Positions 18,508 to 26,268 of a stretch of 64,000 nt of DNA are shown here, one piece after another (the first letter of the stretch is position 1; every line of letters begins with the position of its first letter). The notes beneath the pieces are model-generated. The model was given only the letters and a program-made list of their open reading frames with translations. It did not search any database and was not told the DNA's origin. The DNA comes from Sphingomonas sp. JUb134. GTDB lineage: Bacteria > Pseudomonadota > Alphaproteobacteria > Sphingomonadales > Sphingomonadaceae. The DNA lies in assembly GCF_004341505.2 (NCBI RefSeq), contig NZ_SLYP02000001.1:3124501-3188500 (forward strand), written 5' to 3'. The translations under genes were made by a program, and so were the position numbers.

Positions 18508-18789
18508 GGCGGCGCTCCGAAGCGTTACAGCGCCGAATTTAAGGCCAAGGTCGCGCTGGAAGCGATCCGGGGCGATCTGACGCTGGCGGAGCTGGCAGCC
18601 AAGCATGGTGCGCACCACACGATGATCGCGTCGTGGAAGCGGCAGGCCATCGACGGCATGGCAGGCACGTTCTCCGGGGCTGGCGATGTGGCCAAGGCCG
18701 TCAGCGAGAGCGAGGTGGAAAAGCTGCATGCCAAGATCGGGCAATTGGTCGTCGAGCGGGATTTTTTAGCGAAAGCCTTCGGTCGATGA
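18508..18789 (+). pseudogene. IS3-C orfA, start region disrupted
   Basis: The frame encodes a typical IS3 orfA helix-turn-helix protein: PKRYSAEFKAKVALEAIRG, LAELAAKHGAHHTMIASWKR and a leucine-zipper-like EVEKLHAKIGQLVVERDFL. An in-frame stop at 18505 closes it upstream, and the only plausible start, ATG at 18491 (M-A-E-R-I-E-A-A), is in another frame. A 1- or 2-base indel between about 18511 and 18520 explains this. The stop TGA at 18787 overlaps the orfB ATG at 18786. Confidence 0.7.
18762..18768 (+). promoter_or_regulatory. -1 ribosomal frameshift heptamer U_UUU_UUA
   Basis: In the orfA frame the codons read GAT TTT TTA. Slippage by -1 gives TTT TTT followed by AGC GAA AGC, which is exactly the orfB frame. 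This is a canonical IS3-family signal for an OrfAB fusion transposase. Confidence 0.75.
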
Positions 18790-19787
18790 GCGTGGACCGG
18801 AGGCGGACGATGGTCGAATCTGCTCACCACTGCTTGTCGATCGCGGCGCAGTGCCGCCTGCTGCGCATCAGCCGCTCGTCGTATTACTACGCACCGATGC
18901 CGGAAACGGACGAGACGCTGGCGCTGATGACGGTGATCGACGCGACGTTCCTGGACTGCCCGTGGTACGGTAGCCGCCAGATGGCGCGGCACCTGCGGCG
19001 TGCCGGGCACGAGGTCGGTCGCCATCGGGTGCGTCGCCTGATGGCGAAGATGGGGCTGACGCCGATCTACCAGCGGCCCCGCACGAGCGATCAGCACCCG
19101 CAGCACCGGGTCTATCCGTATCTACTGCGCAAGCTGGCGATCGAACGGCCCAATCACGTGTGGTGCGCCGACGTGACGTACATCCCGATGCGCCGTGGCT
19201 TCCTCTATCTGGTGGCGATCATGGACTGGGCGACCCGCAAGGTGCTCGCCTGGCGGCTGTCGAACACGATGGGCGCCGGCTTCTGTGTCGCGGCGCTGGA
19301 AGAGGCGTTGGCCCGGTTCGGCAAGCCGGAAATCTTCAACACGGACCAGGGCAGCCAGTTCACCAGCTACGCCTTCATCAGCGTGCTGCGTGACGCCGAG
19401 GTCCGCATCAGCATGGATGGCCGGGGCCGGTGGATGGACAACGTCTTCATCGAACGCCTCTGGCGATCCCTGAAGTACGAGTGCGTCTATCTCCACGCCT
19501 TCGAGACCGGCTCGGAGCTGCGGGCTGGCCTTGGCCGGTGGATCACCTATTACAACACCCAGCGTCCGCACTCGGGACTGGCCGGGAGAACCCCGGTCGA
19601 GGCCTATCGGCGGATCGGACAATCAGGTCATGGGGGGCATGCCCCCCATGACCTGATTGTCCGTCGTCAGAACATTCGGCACAACTCGCGGCGTAGATTA
19701 GCGGAGTGCGGACCTCGTCAGGGGGTTGATGTTAGGCGGCGAACTTGCGGTGCTGCAAGCGCCGATGTTCGATGGTCTGTCGCTTGA
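18786..19787 (+). CDS. IS3-C orfB integrase, C-terminus fused into IS3-B
   Basis: The product starts MSVDRRRTMVESAHHCLSIA at the ATG overlapping the orfA stop. The HTH_21 region (CPWYGSRQMARHLRRAGHEV) precedes an rve core with NHVWCADVTYIPM (D), PEIFNTDQGSQFTSYAF (D) and RGRWMDNVFIERLWRSLKYE (E). The integrase domain ends near TPVEAYRRIG at about 19615. The frame then continues about 55 codons through the palindrome into the end of IS3-B, so the native stop was lost when the two elements became adjacent. Confidence 0.88.
   Translation: MSVDRRRTMVESAHHCLSIAAQCRLLRISRSSYYYAPMPETDETLALMTVIDATFLDCPWYGSRQMARHLRRAGHEVGRHRVRRLMAKMGLTPIYQRPRTSDQHPQHRVYPYLLRKLAIERPNHVWCADVTYIPMRRGFLYLVAIMDWATRKVLAWRLSNTMGAGFCVAALEEALARFGKPEIFNTDQGSQFTSYAFISVLRDAEVRISMDGRGRWMDNVFIERLWRSLKYECVYLHAFETGSELRAGLGRWITYYNTQRPHSGLAGRTPVEAYRRIGQSGHGGHAPHDLIVRRQNIRHNSRRRLAECGPRQGVDVRRRTCGAASADVRWSVA
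19616..19663. repeat. 48-bp perfect palindrome at the IS3-C/IS3-B junction
   Basis: The left arm begins CGGACAATCAGGTCATGG and continues GGGGC to a central ATGCAT-like GCATGC; the right arm is its exact complement. The outer parts overlap the ends of both IS elements (IS3-B begins at 19658). It may be a captured terminator-like hairpin used as an insertion target. Confidence 0.85.
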
Positions 19788-20712
19788 TCCTTTCGCGCAG
19801 TTTGATGATTGCCGGAGCCCTGCCGAAGTAGGCGTCGGCAGGCGTCACGTTGGCCAGGCTCTCGTGGTATCGCTGGTGATTGTAGTGCTCGACGAAGGCC
19901 TCGATGTGGGCTTCGAGGTCGCCGGGCAGGAAGTAGTTTTCCAGCAAGATGCGGTTTTTCAGGGTCTGGTGCCAGCGCTCGATCTTGCCCTGGGTTTGGG
20001 GATGACACGGGGCGCAGCGGACATGGCTCATCTTCCGGGCCTCGATGTATTCCGCCAGCTCACCCGCGATGTAGCTGGGGCCATTATCGCTGAGTAGCCG
20101 GGGTTTGTGCAGCACCGTGGCGCTGTCGCAACCAGAAGCCGCCAGGGCGAGGTCCAGCGTGTCGGTGACGTCCTCGGCTCGCATGTTGGTGCACAGCTTC
20201 CAGGCGATGATGTAGCGCGAGAAGTCGTCGAGCACGGTCGACAGATACATCCAGCCCCACCCGATGATCTTGAAGTAGGTGAAGTCGGTCTGCCACATCT
20301 CGTTCGGCCGCGTGGTTTTCGTGTGGAACTGATCGGCAGCCTTGATCACGACATAGGCCGGGCTGGTGATCAGGTCGTGGGCCTTCAACAGGCGGTAAAC
20401 CGTGGATTCCGACACGAAGTAGCGCTGCCCATCGGTGAAGCGCACGGCCAGTTCCCGGGGGCTCAGCTCAGACTGTTCCAGCGCCAGCTCGATGATCTGG
20501 TCGTGGATGCCCGCCGGGATGCGGTTCCACACCCGGCTCGGCGCCGATGGCCGATCTTCCAACGCCTCCGGCCCGCCTTCGAGGTAGCGATCATACCAGC
20601 GGTAGAATGTCCGACGAGGGATGCCGAGTTGGTCCAGCGTGCGCTTGGCCGACAGGTGCGACTGCTCGACGGTTCTGATGATCTCGAGCTTCTCGGATGC
20701 GGGATATCTCAT
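19732..20712 (-). CDS. IS3-B orfB transposase
   Basis: The 326-residue protein starts at the ATG at 20712 (MRYPASEKLEIIRTVEQSHL), overlapping the orfA stop by ATGA. An HTH_29-like start (IPRRTFYRWYDRYLEGG) is followed by the HTH_21 linker and the rve core: NEMWQTDFTYFKI (D), RLLSDNGPSYIAGEL (D) and QTQGKIERWHQTLKN (E). The length is normal and no frameshift is seen, so it is probably functional. The Cys in MSHVRCAPCHPQTQG is Gly in remnant A. Confidence 0.93.
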   Translation of the reverse strand: MRYPASEKLEIIRTVEQSHLSAKRTLDQLGIPRRTFYRWYDRYLEGGPEALEDRPSAPSRVWNRIPAGIHDQIIELALEQSELSPRELAVRFTDGQRYFVSESTVYRLLKAHDLITSPAYVVIKAADQFHTKTTRPNEMWQTDFTYFKIIGWGWMYLSTVLDDFSRYIIAWKLCTNMRAEDVTDTLDLALAASGCDSATVLHKPRLLSDNGPSYIAGELAEYIEARKMSHVRCAPCHPQTQGKIERWHQTLKNRILLENYFLPGDLEAHIEAFVEHYNHQRYHESLANVTPADAYFGRAPAIIKLRERIKRQTIEHRRLQHRKFAA

Positions 20713-21095
20713 TCGTCGTTGCCCCCATCCGCGACCATGCTTTTTTTGAGCAGACGGTTTTCCAGTGTCAGATCGGCCACGCATTCCTTCAGGGCCCGGG
20801 CTTCGCGGCGCAGGTCCTGGACCTCTCCGGTGGTCGCGGCACGGGCGGTGTCGCCGGCCAGGCGGCGCTTGCCAGCTTCCATGAACTCCTTCGACCAGGT
20901 GTAATACAGGCTCTGGGCAATGCCTTCCTTGCGGCATAGCTCGGCGATGCTGTCTTCCCCGCGCAGGCCATCCAGCACGATGCGGATCTTGTCCTCGGCC
21001 GAAAAGTGGCGCCGGGTCTGTCGGCGGATGTCCTTCACTACCCGCTCTGCTGGGGCCTTGGCGGGCGATTTTACATTGGAGGATCTGGGCTTCAT
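20709..21095 (-). CDS. IS3-B orfA
   Basis: The 128-residue DNA-binding subunit contains a helix-turn-helix (RHFSAEDKIRIVLDGLRGED, IAELCRKEGIAQSLYYTW) and a C-terminal coiled coil (VQDLRREARALKECVADLTL, NRLLKKSM). It recognises the IS ends and in IS3 elements is also the N-terminal half of an OrfAB fusion. The start MKPRSSNVKSPAKAP at 21095 is supported by a GAAGGAACGAAG region upstream. It is intact. Confidence 0.9.
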   Translation of the reverse strand: MKPRSSNVKSPAKAPAERVVKDIRRQTRRHFSAEDKIRIVLDGLRGEDSIAELCRKEGIAQSLYYTWSKEFMEAGKRRLAGDTARAATTGEVQDLRREARALKECVADLTLENRLLKKSMVADGGNDE

Positions 21096-21180
21096 CTTCG
21101 TTCCTTCGTCACTACGACGAAGCCCAGATCCTCCTTAAATCACAACCTCAAATCTGTGCCATTGGTGCTGACGGCGGACA

Positions 21181-21643
21181 GTCGAAGCCGAACTGGCCGA
21201 GCACCGCCAGCGCCTCGCGGTCGCGTTCCTTGGTAGCGTACCACCGCGGGCTGTCGGGCAGCAGCAGGGTGACGAGCAGGAACACCGCGGACGGAAGCGC
21301 GACGATCCCGAGCATCCAGCGCCGCGCCGAGCGACGACACGACGTAGGCGACCGCGATGACGAGCAGCATCGGCTTGCGCCCGAACCGGTCGGCGGGCGC
21401 GCCCGCGACGAGCGAGCCGATGACCGTCCCGATCAGCGCGGAGGCGACGGTGAAGCCGAGGCTAGCGTCCGAGAGCGCGAAACGCGCCTGCAACGCGGTC
21501 GTGGTGCCCGATATCACCGCGGTGTCGAACCCGAACAGCAGTCCGCCGAGCGCGGCGCCCAGCGCGCTGAGCACGATCGCGCCGGTGACCCGTCCTTCCG
21601 AACCCGCCGCGTCCCCGGCATCGGCGATGCTGCCGGCGCTCAT
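21181..21643 (-). pseudogene. MFS sugar-porter remnant
   Basis: The gene starts at 21643 (MSAGSIADAGDAAGSEGRVT), overlapping the GH2 stop by ATGA. The first three membrane segments are clear (GAIVLSALGAALGGLLFGFD, ALIGTVIGSLVAGAPADRFG, PMLLVIAVAYVVSSLG). Near 21318-21335 the frame changes: another frame continues RRWMLGIVALPSAVFLLVTL then LLPDSPRWYATKERD, which belongs after helix 6. So an internal segment with helices 4-6 is missing. IS3-B then cuts the rest at 21181. This is a doubly broken importer, probably once the cytoplasmic-membrane transporter of the locus. Confidence 0.85.
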
Positions 21644-24600
21644 CGCGCGGCGATCGTCGCTGCGGTGACGTTCCATCCGGCGAGCCTCACGCTCGGCTGC
21701 GCGGCCACGCCAGCGGGATAGCGGATCGCGATGTCGCGACGCTCGCCCGGCAGCAGCGAGATGTAATTGTCGTCGTAGAAGGCGGGTAGGATGCGCTTTC
21801 CGTCGGCATCCACCAGCGTCAGCTTGGCATTGAGCGCGGGGACGGCGGTATCGTTGGAGAGCGTGACCCGCATCACGCGGTCGGCGCCGTCGACCTGGGG
21901 CGCGCCGGCACTCGCCGTCAGCGCGACCGGGGCGAGCGTGTTGAGCGCGCGGTACGCCGCCTCGTCGCGGCCGCGCCAGTAGAAGTTCTCCGACAGCGAG
22001 CGCCCGTCACGGCCGAGCAGCGACAGCTTGACCAGAACCATCGGCGTCTGCGCGAACAGGTCGGTCAGCGGCACCGCGGCGAGCGGGGTCGCGCGATTGG
22101 CCAGCGCATCCAGCTTCGTGTCGCGGGCGTACAGTTCGCGGTTGTCGAGCCCGACGACGCGCACCCGCGCGGTCAGCCCCCGCGCGTCGTCTCGCGTGGT
22201 GTTCAGCACCACCAGCTCGTTGCCGGGCAGGTTGAGCTGTACGTGGAGCGGCTCGACCGCCTTCTTCGCGCCGTAATAGGCGGCGTGGGTGTCATAGTCC
22301 CACGAGTAGATCTGCCACGCGTTCGACGGCCATGCCGGGTGCGTCATCCACAGCAGTCGGCCGGAGTTCTTGGTCCACAGATGGCCCTGATAGCCCTCGT
22401 ACATCGCCTTGTGCGTTTCGAGGTTCATCATCTGCGCCTTGCGCTCGAAATCGGCGAAGCTGGTGCCCGCGCCGTACATGCGGTCGAGCGCGGCCATGAA
22501 CGTCTTGGTGTCGCCGTTTCCGGCGAAATGCCAGTCGTGATAGGCGAGCACGTCGCCGAGCGGCCAGCGGTCACCCGCGGGCACGTAGCTCGCGATCGAC
22601 TCCGCGGTCGACAGCGACGGCGTGCCGGTCTCGACCGAGAAGCCGGTGGCGAGGTCGGTGAAGTAACCGACTGGCGGACGGTAATTGTAGGGGCCCGACC
22701 CCTGCAGGTTGACGACGTTCGAGCTGCCGGTGAACCAGCGCGTGCCGTCGAGATCGAACACCGCCTTCGCCAGCCCCTCGTTGAGCGTTGGGTAGGGCAC
22801 GCCCTCGTTCCGGCCGAACCACAGGATGATCGAGGGATGGTTGCGATAGCGCGCGATCGTGTCGCGCGCGTTGGCGAGGAACAGCGACGCGTCGTCGGGC
22901 TCAACCTGAAAATTCTGCGTCGACTGCCAGAAATCGTTCAGGATCATCATGCCGTTCTCGTCGGCGAGATCGTAGAACTCCTCCTCGTTGTTGTTGCCCA
23001 TCCAGTTGCGGATGATGTTCATGTGCGCCTCGCGCTGGAGGCGGAAATACGGCGCGAGCCGGTCGTAGCTGACGCGCTTCATCGCGTCGTCCATGCCCCA
23101 GTTGCCGCCGCGCGCGGCGATGCGCACGCCGTTGACGCGGATCGTCAGGTGCGGCTCGGGCAACGTCTCGGTGATCGCGGTGACGGCGCGCGAGCGTTCG
23201 CCCGCTGGCGTGAGCGACTCCGCCCAGCCGGTCGGCGTCTGCTTGATCGCGGCGTGGCGCACGTCGATCAGCGACGTGTGCGCGAGCGCGCCGTCGGTGG
23301 TCTGCACGTTGACGCGGCGCAAGCTGCCGGCCGCGTCGAACAGCGACAGGTCGTAGCTGACCTCGCGGATGCCGAAGCGGTCGCGGCGCGTGTCGGACAC
23401 GCCGTCTGCCCCCGCCACTTCGTAGGTCACGTCGTAGAGGTGCGGCGCGCCGTAGCCGTTCGGCCACCACAGCTTCGGGTTCGCGACCTTCAACTGGCGG
23501 AACTCGGCCGGAGTGAAGGAGACCTCGCTGTGGCCCGCGGGCGCGATCACCTGCTTCTCGACGGTCACGCCCTCGAACGCGACGCGCACCGTGACGCTCG
23601 TCGCCGCGCCCGCATTGTCGATCGGCACGGTGACGTAGACGTCGGCGCTGTCGGTGCGCGGCAGCGGCAGGTCGGTGACGACGTGCGGGTCGCCGATCCT
23701 GACGGGGCCGGTCGCGACCAGCTCGACCGGGCGCCACAGCCCGGTGTTGCGGTCGCGAATGCCGGGGATCCAGTCCCAGCCCTCGGTCGCGACGAAGGTC
23801 GGCCCGTCGATCGCGAGCTGTCCGCCGTTCTCACCCACGCCAGCCTTCACCGACTGCTCGTGCGGGATGCCGGGATGCGGCGGCGGCGATACCTTGACCG
23901 CGATCACGTTCTCGCCCGCGACCGGCGTGTAGGCGAACTGCCCGCGCACGAACGCACCACGCGTCTCGCCCAATCGCGTCCCGTTGGCCCAGATCTCCGA
24001 CGCGTAGTTGATGCCGCCGAACACCAGCGTCAGCCGCTTGCCCGCGGCTTGCGCCGGTACGGTGAAGCTGGTGCGGTACCAGTAATCCTGCCGTGCCAGG
24101 CGCTCGGGGATCCTCAGGTTGTTGAGCCCGTAGTAGGGGTCGGGATAGACGCCGCGATCGACCAGCGTCTGGAGCACCGTGCCCGGCACGGTGGCGGCGC
24201 GCCACGTGCCCTTGGGCGCGCCCGCGCGCGACAGCGTCGCGCCGTCGCCCGCCACGTCGGGCGCAGCGGCCAGCGTCCAGCCATTGACCTGCCAGTGTCC
24301 GGGCGCGGTCGGCTGCATCACCGGCGCGGTCGACACCGGCTTGGCGACGGGCACGGAATAAGCGTTGTCGCGCGATTGCGGCAGCGTCCAGGCATCCTGC
24401 TGCGTGGTGAGGCCGATGTTGGCCTGCTTCTGGAGTGGCCAGCCGACGCCGACCTCCGTCATTTGCACCAGCGCGAAATCGGGTCGCGCGCGCGCGATCC
24501 CGGCGATTGCGGCGGCACCCAGCGCGCGACCGTCGACGCGCGCGTCCACCAGATCGCCGCCGAAGTGCGGCGTGCTGGCGACGGCCGGCGCGATCGCGAG

Positions 24601-25053
24601 ACGCGGCGCCACCGCGGTCGATCGCGCGCTGCCGCGCGCCACCGCGCGACCGTCGAGGTACAGCGTGACCCGCGATCCGTCCGACACCGCGGCGACGTGG
24701 TGCCAGCTACCCGCCGGCACCGCGCCGCCGCGGACCAGGGTCCCACCGTCGCGCAGTCCGATCCGGCCGTCCGCGAGCACCAACGCGCGGTTCGCTGCAG
24801 CGTCTCCCAGCTGCACCAGCACCACCTCGCCGCGCAGCCCCGCGTCGGGGCGCACCCAGGTCGCGATCGTGTAGGGCGCGCCCGCGGCGACCAGCGCGTC
24901 AGCCTGCTCAAGCGGTCGCTCGATCCCGATACCGCCGTTCAGCACGTGCGCGTTGTACGGGCCGCCGTTACCCGGCACCTGCGCGGCTGCGGGTAGCTGG
25001 GCTAGCGTGACGCTTGCTAGCAGCAACGAGGTCGTCTTTACCACTCTACACAC
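21640..25053 (-). CDS. GH2 glycosidase with N-terminal LamG domain, secreted
   Basis: The 1137-residue protein starts at a GTG at 25053, 5-8 bp after a GGGAGAG site, with a signal peptide ending LPAAAQ. Residues about 30-185 form a LamG/concanavalin-like domain (YTIATWVRPDAGLRGEVVLV, WHHVAAVSDGSRVTLYLDG). Sugar-binding, immunoglobulin-like and TIM-barrel GH2 domains follow. The acid/base is E750 in LWFGRNEGVP; E808 in GFSVETGTPS is the likely nucleophile. ATVPGTVLQTLVDRGVYPDP is typical of the exo-beta-glucosaminidase/beta-mannosidase branch, so beta-mannosidase is the best guess from context. It lies 35 bp after the ROK kinase gene and overlaps the broken MFS gene. Confidence 0.88.
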   Translation of the reverse strand: MCRVVKTTSLLLASVTLAQLPAAAQVPGNGGPYNAHVLNGGIGIERPLEQADALVAAGAPYTIATWVRPDAGLRGEVVLVQLGDAAANRALVLADGRIGLRDGGTLVRGGAVPAGSWHHVAAVSDGSRVTLYLDGRAVARGSARSTAVAPRLAIAPAVASTPHFGGDLVDARVDGRALGAAAIAGIARARPDFALVQMTEVGVGWPLQKQANIGLTTQQDAWTLPQSRDNAYSVPVAKPVSTAPVMQPTAPGHWQVNGWTLAAAPDVAGDGATLSRAGAPKGTWRAATVPGTVLQTLVDRGVYPDPYYGLNNLRIPERLARQDYWYRTSFTVPAQAAGKRLTLVFGGINYASEIWANGTRLGETRGAFVRGQFAYTPVAGENVIAVKVSPPPHPGIPHEQSVKAGVGENGGQLAIDGPTFVATEGWDWIPGIRDRNTGLWRPVELVATGPVRIGDPHVVTDLPLPRTDSADVYVTVPIDNAGAATSVTVRVAFEGVTVEKQVIAPAGHSEVSFTPAEFRQLKVANPKLWWPNGYGAPHLYDVTYEVAGADGVSDTRRDRFGIREVSYDLSLFDAAGSLRRVNVQTTDGALAHTSLIDVRHAAIKQTPTGWAESLTPAGERSRAVTAITETLPEPHLTIRVNGVRIAARGGNWGMDDAMKRVSYDRLAPYFRLQREAHMNIIRNWMGNNNEEEFYDLADENGMMILNDFWQSTQNFQVEPDDASLFLANARDTIARYRNHPSIILWFGRNEGVPYPTLNEGLAKAVFDLDGTRWFTGSSNVVNLQGSGPYNYRPPVGYFTDLATGFSVETGTPSLSTAESIASYVPAGDRWPLGDVLAYHDWHFAGNGDTKTFMAALDRMYGAGTSFADFERKAQMMNLETHKAMYEGYQGHLWTKNSGRLLWMTHPAWPSNAWQIYSWDYDTHAAYYGAKKAVEPLHVQLNLPGNELVVLNTTRDDARGLTARVRVVGLDNRELYARDTKLDALANRATPLAAVPLTDLFAQTPMVLVKLSLLGRDGRSLSENFYWRGRDEAAYRALNTLAPVALTASAGAPQVDGADRVMRVTLSNDTAVPALNAKLTLVDADGKRILPAFYDDNYISLLPGERRDIAIRYPAGVAAQPSVRLAGWNVTAATIAAR

Positions 25054-25088
25054 AATTTCTCTCCCGGATCGCTGATGCTCGTGCTTTC

Positions 25089-26048
25089 TCACGAGTCGAT
25101 GAGGTCGGTTGTCCGCGCTTCGATCGAAGGCGTCTGCGCCGGATGGCGTCCGGCACTCGACAGCGCGAGCGCGATAGGCCCGAGCGGCCCGGCCGCGTCG
25201 CCGAGGCCCGGCAGCGACACGTACGGATCGGCCACGTTGCGCGCCGGCAGCGGCAGATAATTGCCAACAAGGCTGCGTAGCCGATCTTCGATCCGTACGA
25301 TCAGATCGGGTCGCTTGCCTAGGACCCCGCCACCGACCAAGAAGCGCCGCGGTCCAGTCGCGGCGGCGAGCGCCTGCAGCATCTGCGCGACCGCGTCTAC
25401 GACCGTCTCCCATGCGGCATGGTCATGAGGCAGCGTCTCGCCCGGCAAGCCGGTTCGCGCGGCAAGCGCTGGCCCCGCCACCAGTCCTTCTACGCAATCG
25501 CCGTGATAAGGGCACGCACCGGCCCAGTCGTCGCCCGCAACTCGCGCCACGCGCATGTGCCCGGCCTCACAATGTCCTATCCCACGCGTCGGGAAGCCGT
25601 TGACGATGAGGCCGACTCCAACTCCCGTTCCCACGGTGACGTAGGCGTAGTCGCGCAATCCCCTCGCAGCACCCCACCGGCCTTCCGCCATCGCCGCACC
25701 GTTGACGTCGGTGTCGAACGCGACCGGCACGTCGAAGTGGCCGGTCAGGGTGGACAGCACCGGCGTATCGCGCCAGCCCTGCTTCGCCGTGGTCGTTATG
25801 GTCCCGAACCCCGACGACGACGCATCGAGGTCCAGAGGCCCGAAGGACGCGACACCAACACGTTCGAAGCCTTCCTGCTCCCACCATCGATCGAGCTGAT
25901 CGACGATGGCGCGCAAGGTATCGACCGGCGCTCGGGTCGGAATTGTACGATGAGCGACGATGGAGCCGTCGTCGGTCGCAAGGACCGCAATGCACTTGGT
26001 TCCGCCCAGCTCCACGCCGGCGATCCGCCGCCTGACTGCTTCCTGCAT
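25089..26048 (-). CDS. ROK-family sugar kinase (fructokinase/mannokinase-like)
   Basis: The 319-residue protein starts IAGVELGGTKCIAVLA, the ROK phosphate-binding loop, and has FDTDVNGAAMAEGRWG (catalytic Asp region), YVTVGTGVGVGLIVNG and a GHCEAGHMRV segment. ACPYHGDCVEGL provides the cysteines of the structural zinc site. There is no DNA-binding domain, so it is an enzyme rather than a repressor. The FruK/Mak branch phosphorylates fructose or mannose, which fits a mannan locus where imported mannose must be activated. It heads an operon with GH2 and the broken transporter. An inverted repeat at 26227-26249 lies upstream. Confidence 0.87.
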   Translation of the reverse strand: MQEAVRRRIAGVELGGTKCIAVLATDDGSIVAHRTIPTRAPVDTLRAIVDQLDRWWEQEGFERVGVASFGPLDLDASSSGFGTITTTAKQGWRDTPVLSTLTGHFDVPVAFDTDVNGAAMAEGRWGAARGLRDYAYVTVGTGVGVGLIVNGFPTRGIGHCEAGHMRVARVAGDDWAGACPYHGDCVEGLVAGPALAARTGLPGETLPHDHAAWETVVDAVAQMLQALAAATGPRRFLVGGGVLGKRPDLIVRIEDRLRSLVGNYLPLPARNVADPYVSLPGLGDAAGPLGPIALALSSAGRHPAQTPSIEARTTDLIDS

Positions 26049-26226
26049 ACCCTCCTGGTTCCTTTATGAGCCCGCCCGCACGCAGGAGACGCCTGGCAGG
26101 AGCGGGCGCGATCCTCACGCGGCGGCGACGTCTACGATCCAGTCCCGCCTTCGCCACGCAAGGTCCGATCCGCCGCCGGTCCGCCAGCGTGGAACGTCGG
26201 CGACAACCAAGCCTAAAGCCCCCACA

Positions 26227-26249
26227 AAATAAAGAAAACGGCTTTATTT
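26227..26249. repeat. 23-bp inverted repeat between deacetylase and ROK kinase genes
   Basis: AAATAAAG and CTTTATTT flank a 7-nt spacer in an otherwise GC-rich region, 178-200 bp upstream of the kinase. It could be a ROK or other repressor operator, or a weak terminator for the deacetylase operon. Confidence 0.45.
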
Positions 26250-26268
26250 ATCTCGCCCCGTTGAAGCG

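Larger units (their letters stand above)
18441..19624 (+). mobile_element. IS3-family element C (IS3 group), ends approximate
   Basis: A GATTGT-T-AGGAGCGGCC sequence at 18441 and, inverted, GATTGTCCGATCCGCC ending near 19624 are the best candidate terminal repeats, but the match is imperfect. In between lie overlapping orfA and orfB with a U_UUU_UUA frameshift heptamer. The element abuts IS3-B directly through a 48-bp palindrome. orfA lacks an in-frame start, so the copy may be defective. Confidence 0.7.
19658..21180 (-). mobile_element. IS3-family element B, complete (1523 bp)
   Basis: Terminal inverted repeats are TGTCCGTCGTCAGAACATTC at 19658 and, read from the other side at 21180, TGTCCGCCGTCAGCACCAAT. 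It carries orfA and orfB in the usual overlapping arrangement and seems intact. It truncates an MFS transporter gene at 21181. Its 3' 604 bp occur again, inverted, at 14746-15349. Confidence 0.92.

Noticed and set aside
22243..24996. 917-codon open frame opposite to GH2
   Set aside because: It has no recognisable domains and is very rich in Arg, Val and Asp; an antisense shadow of GH2.
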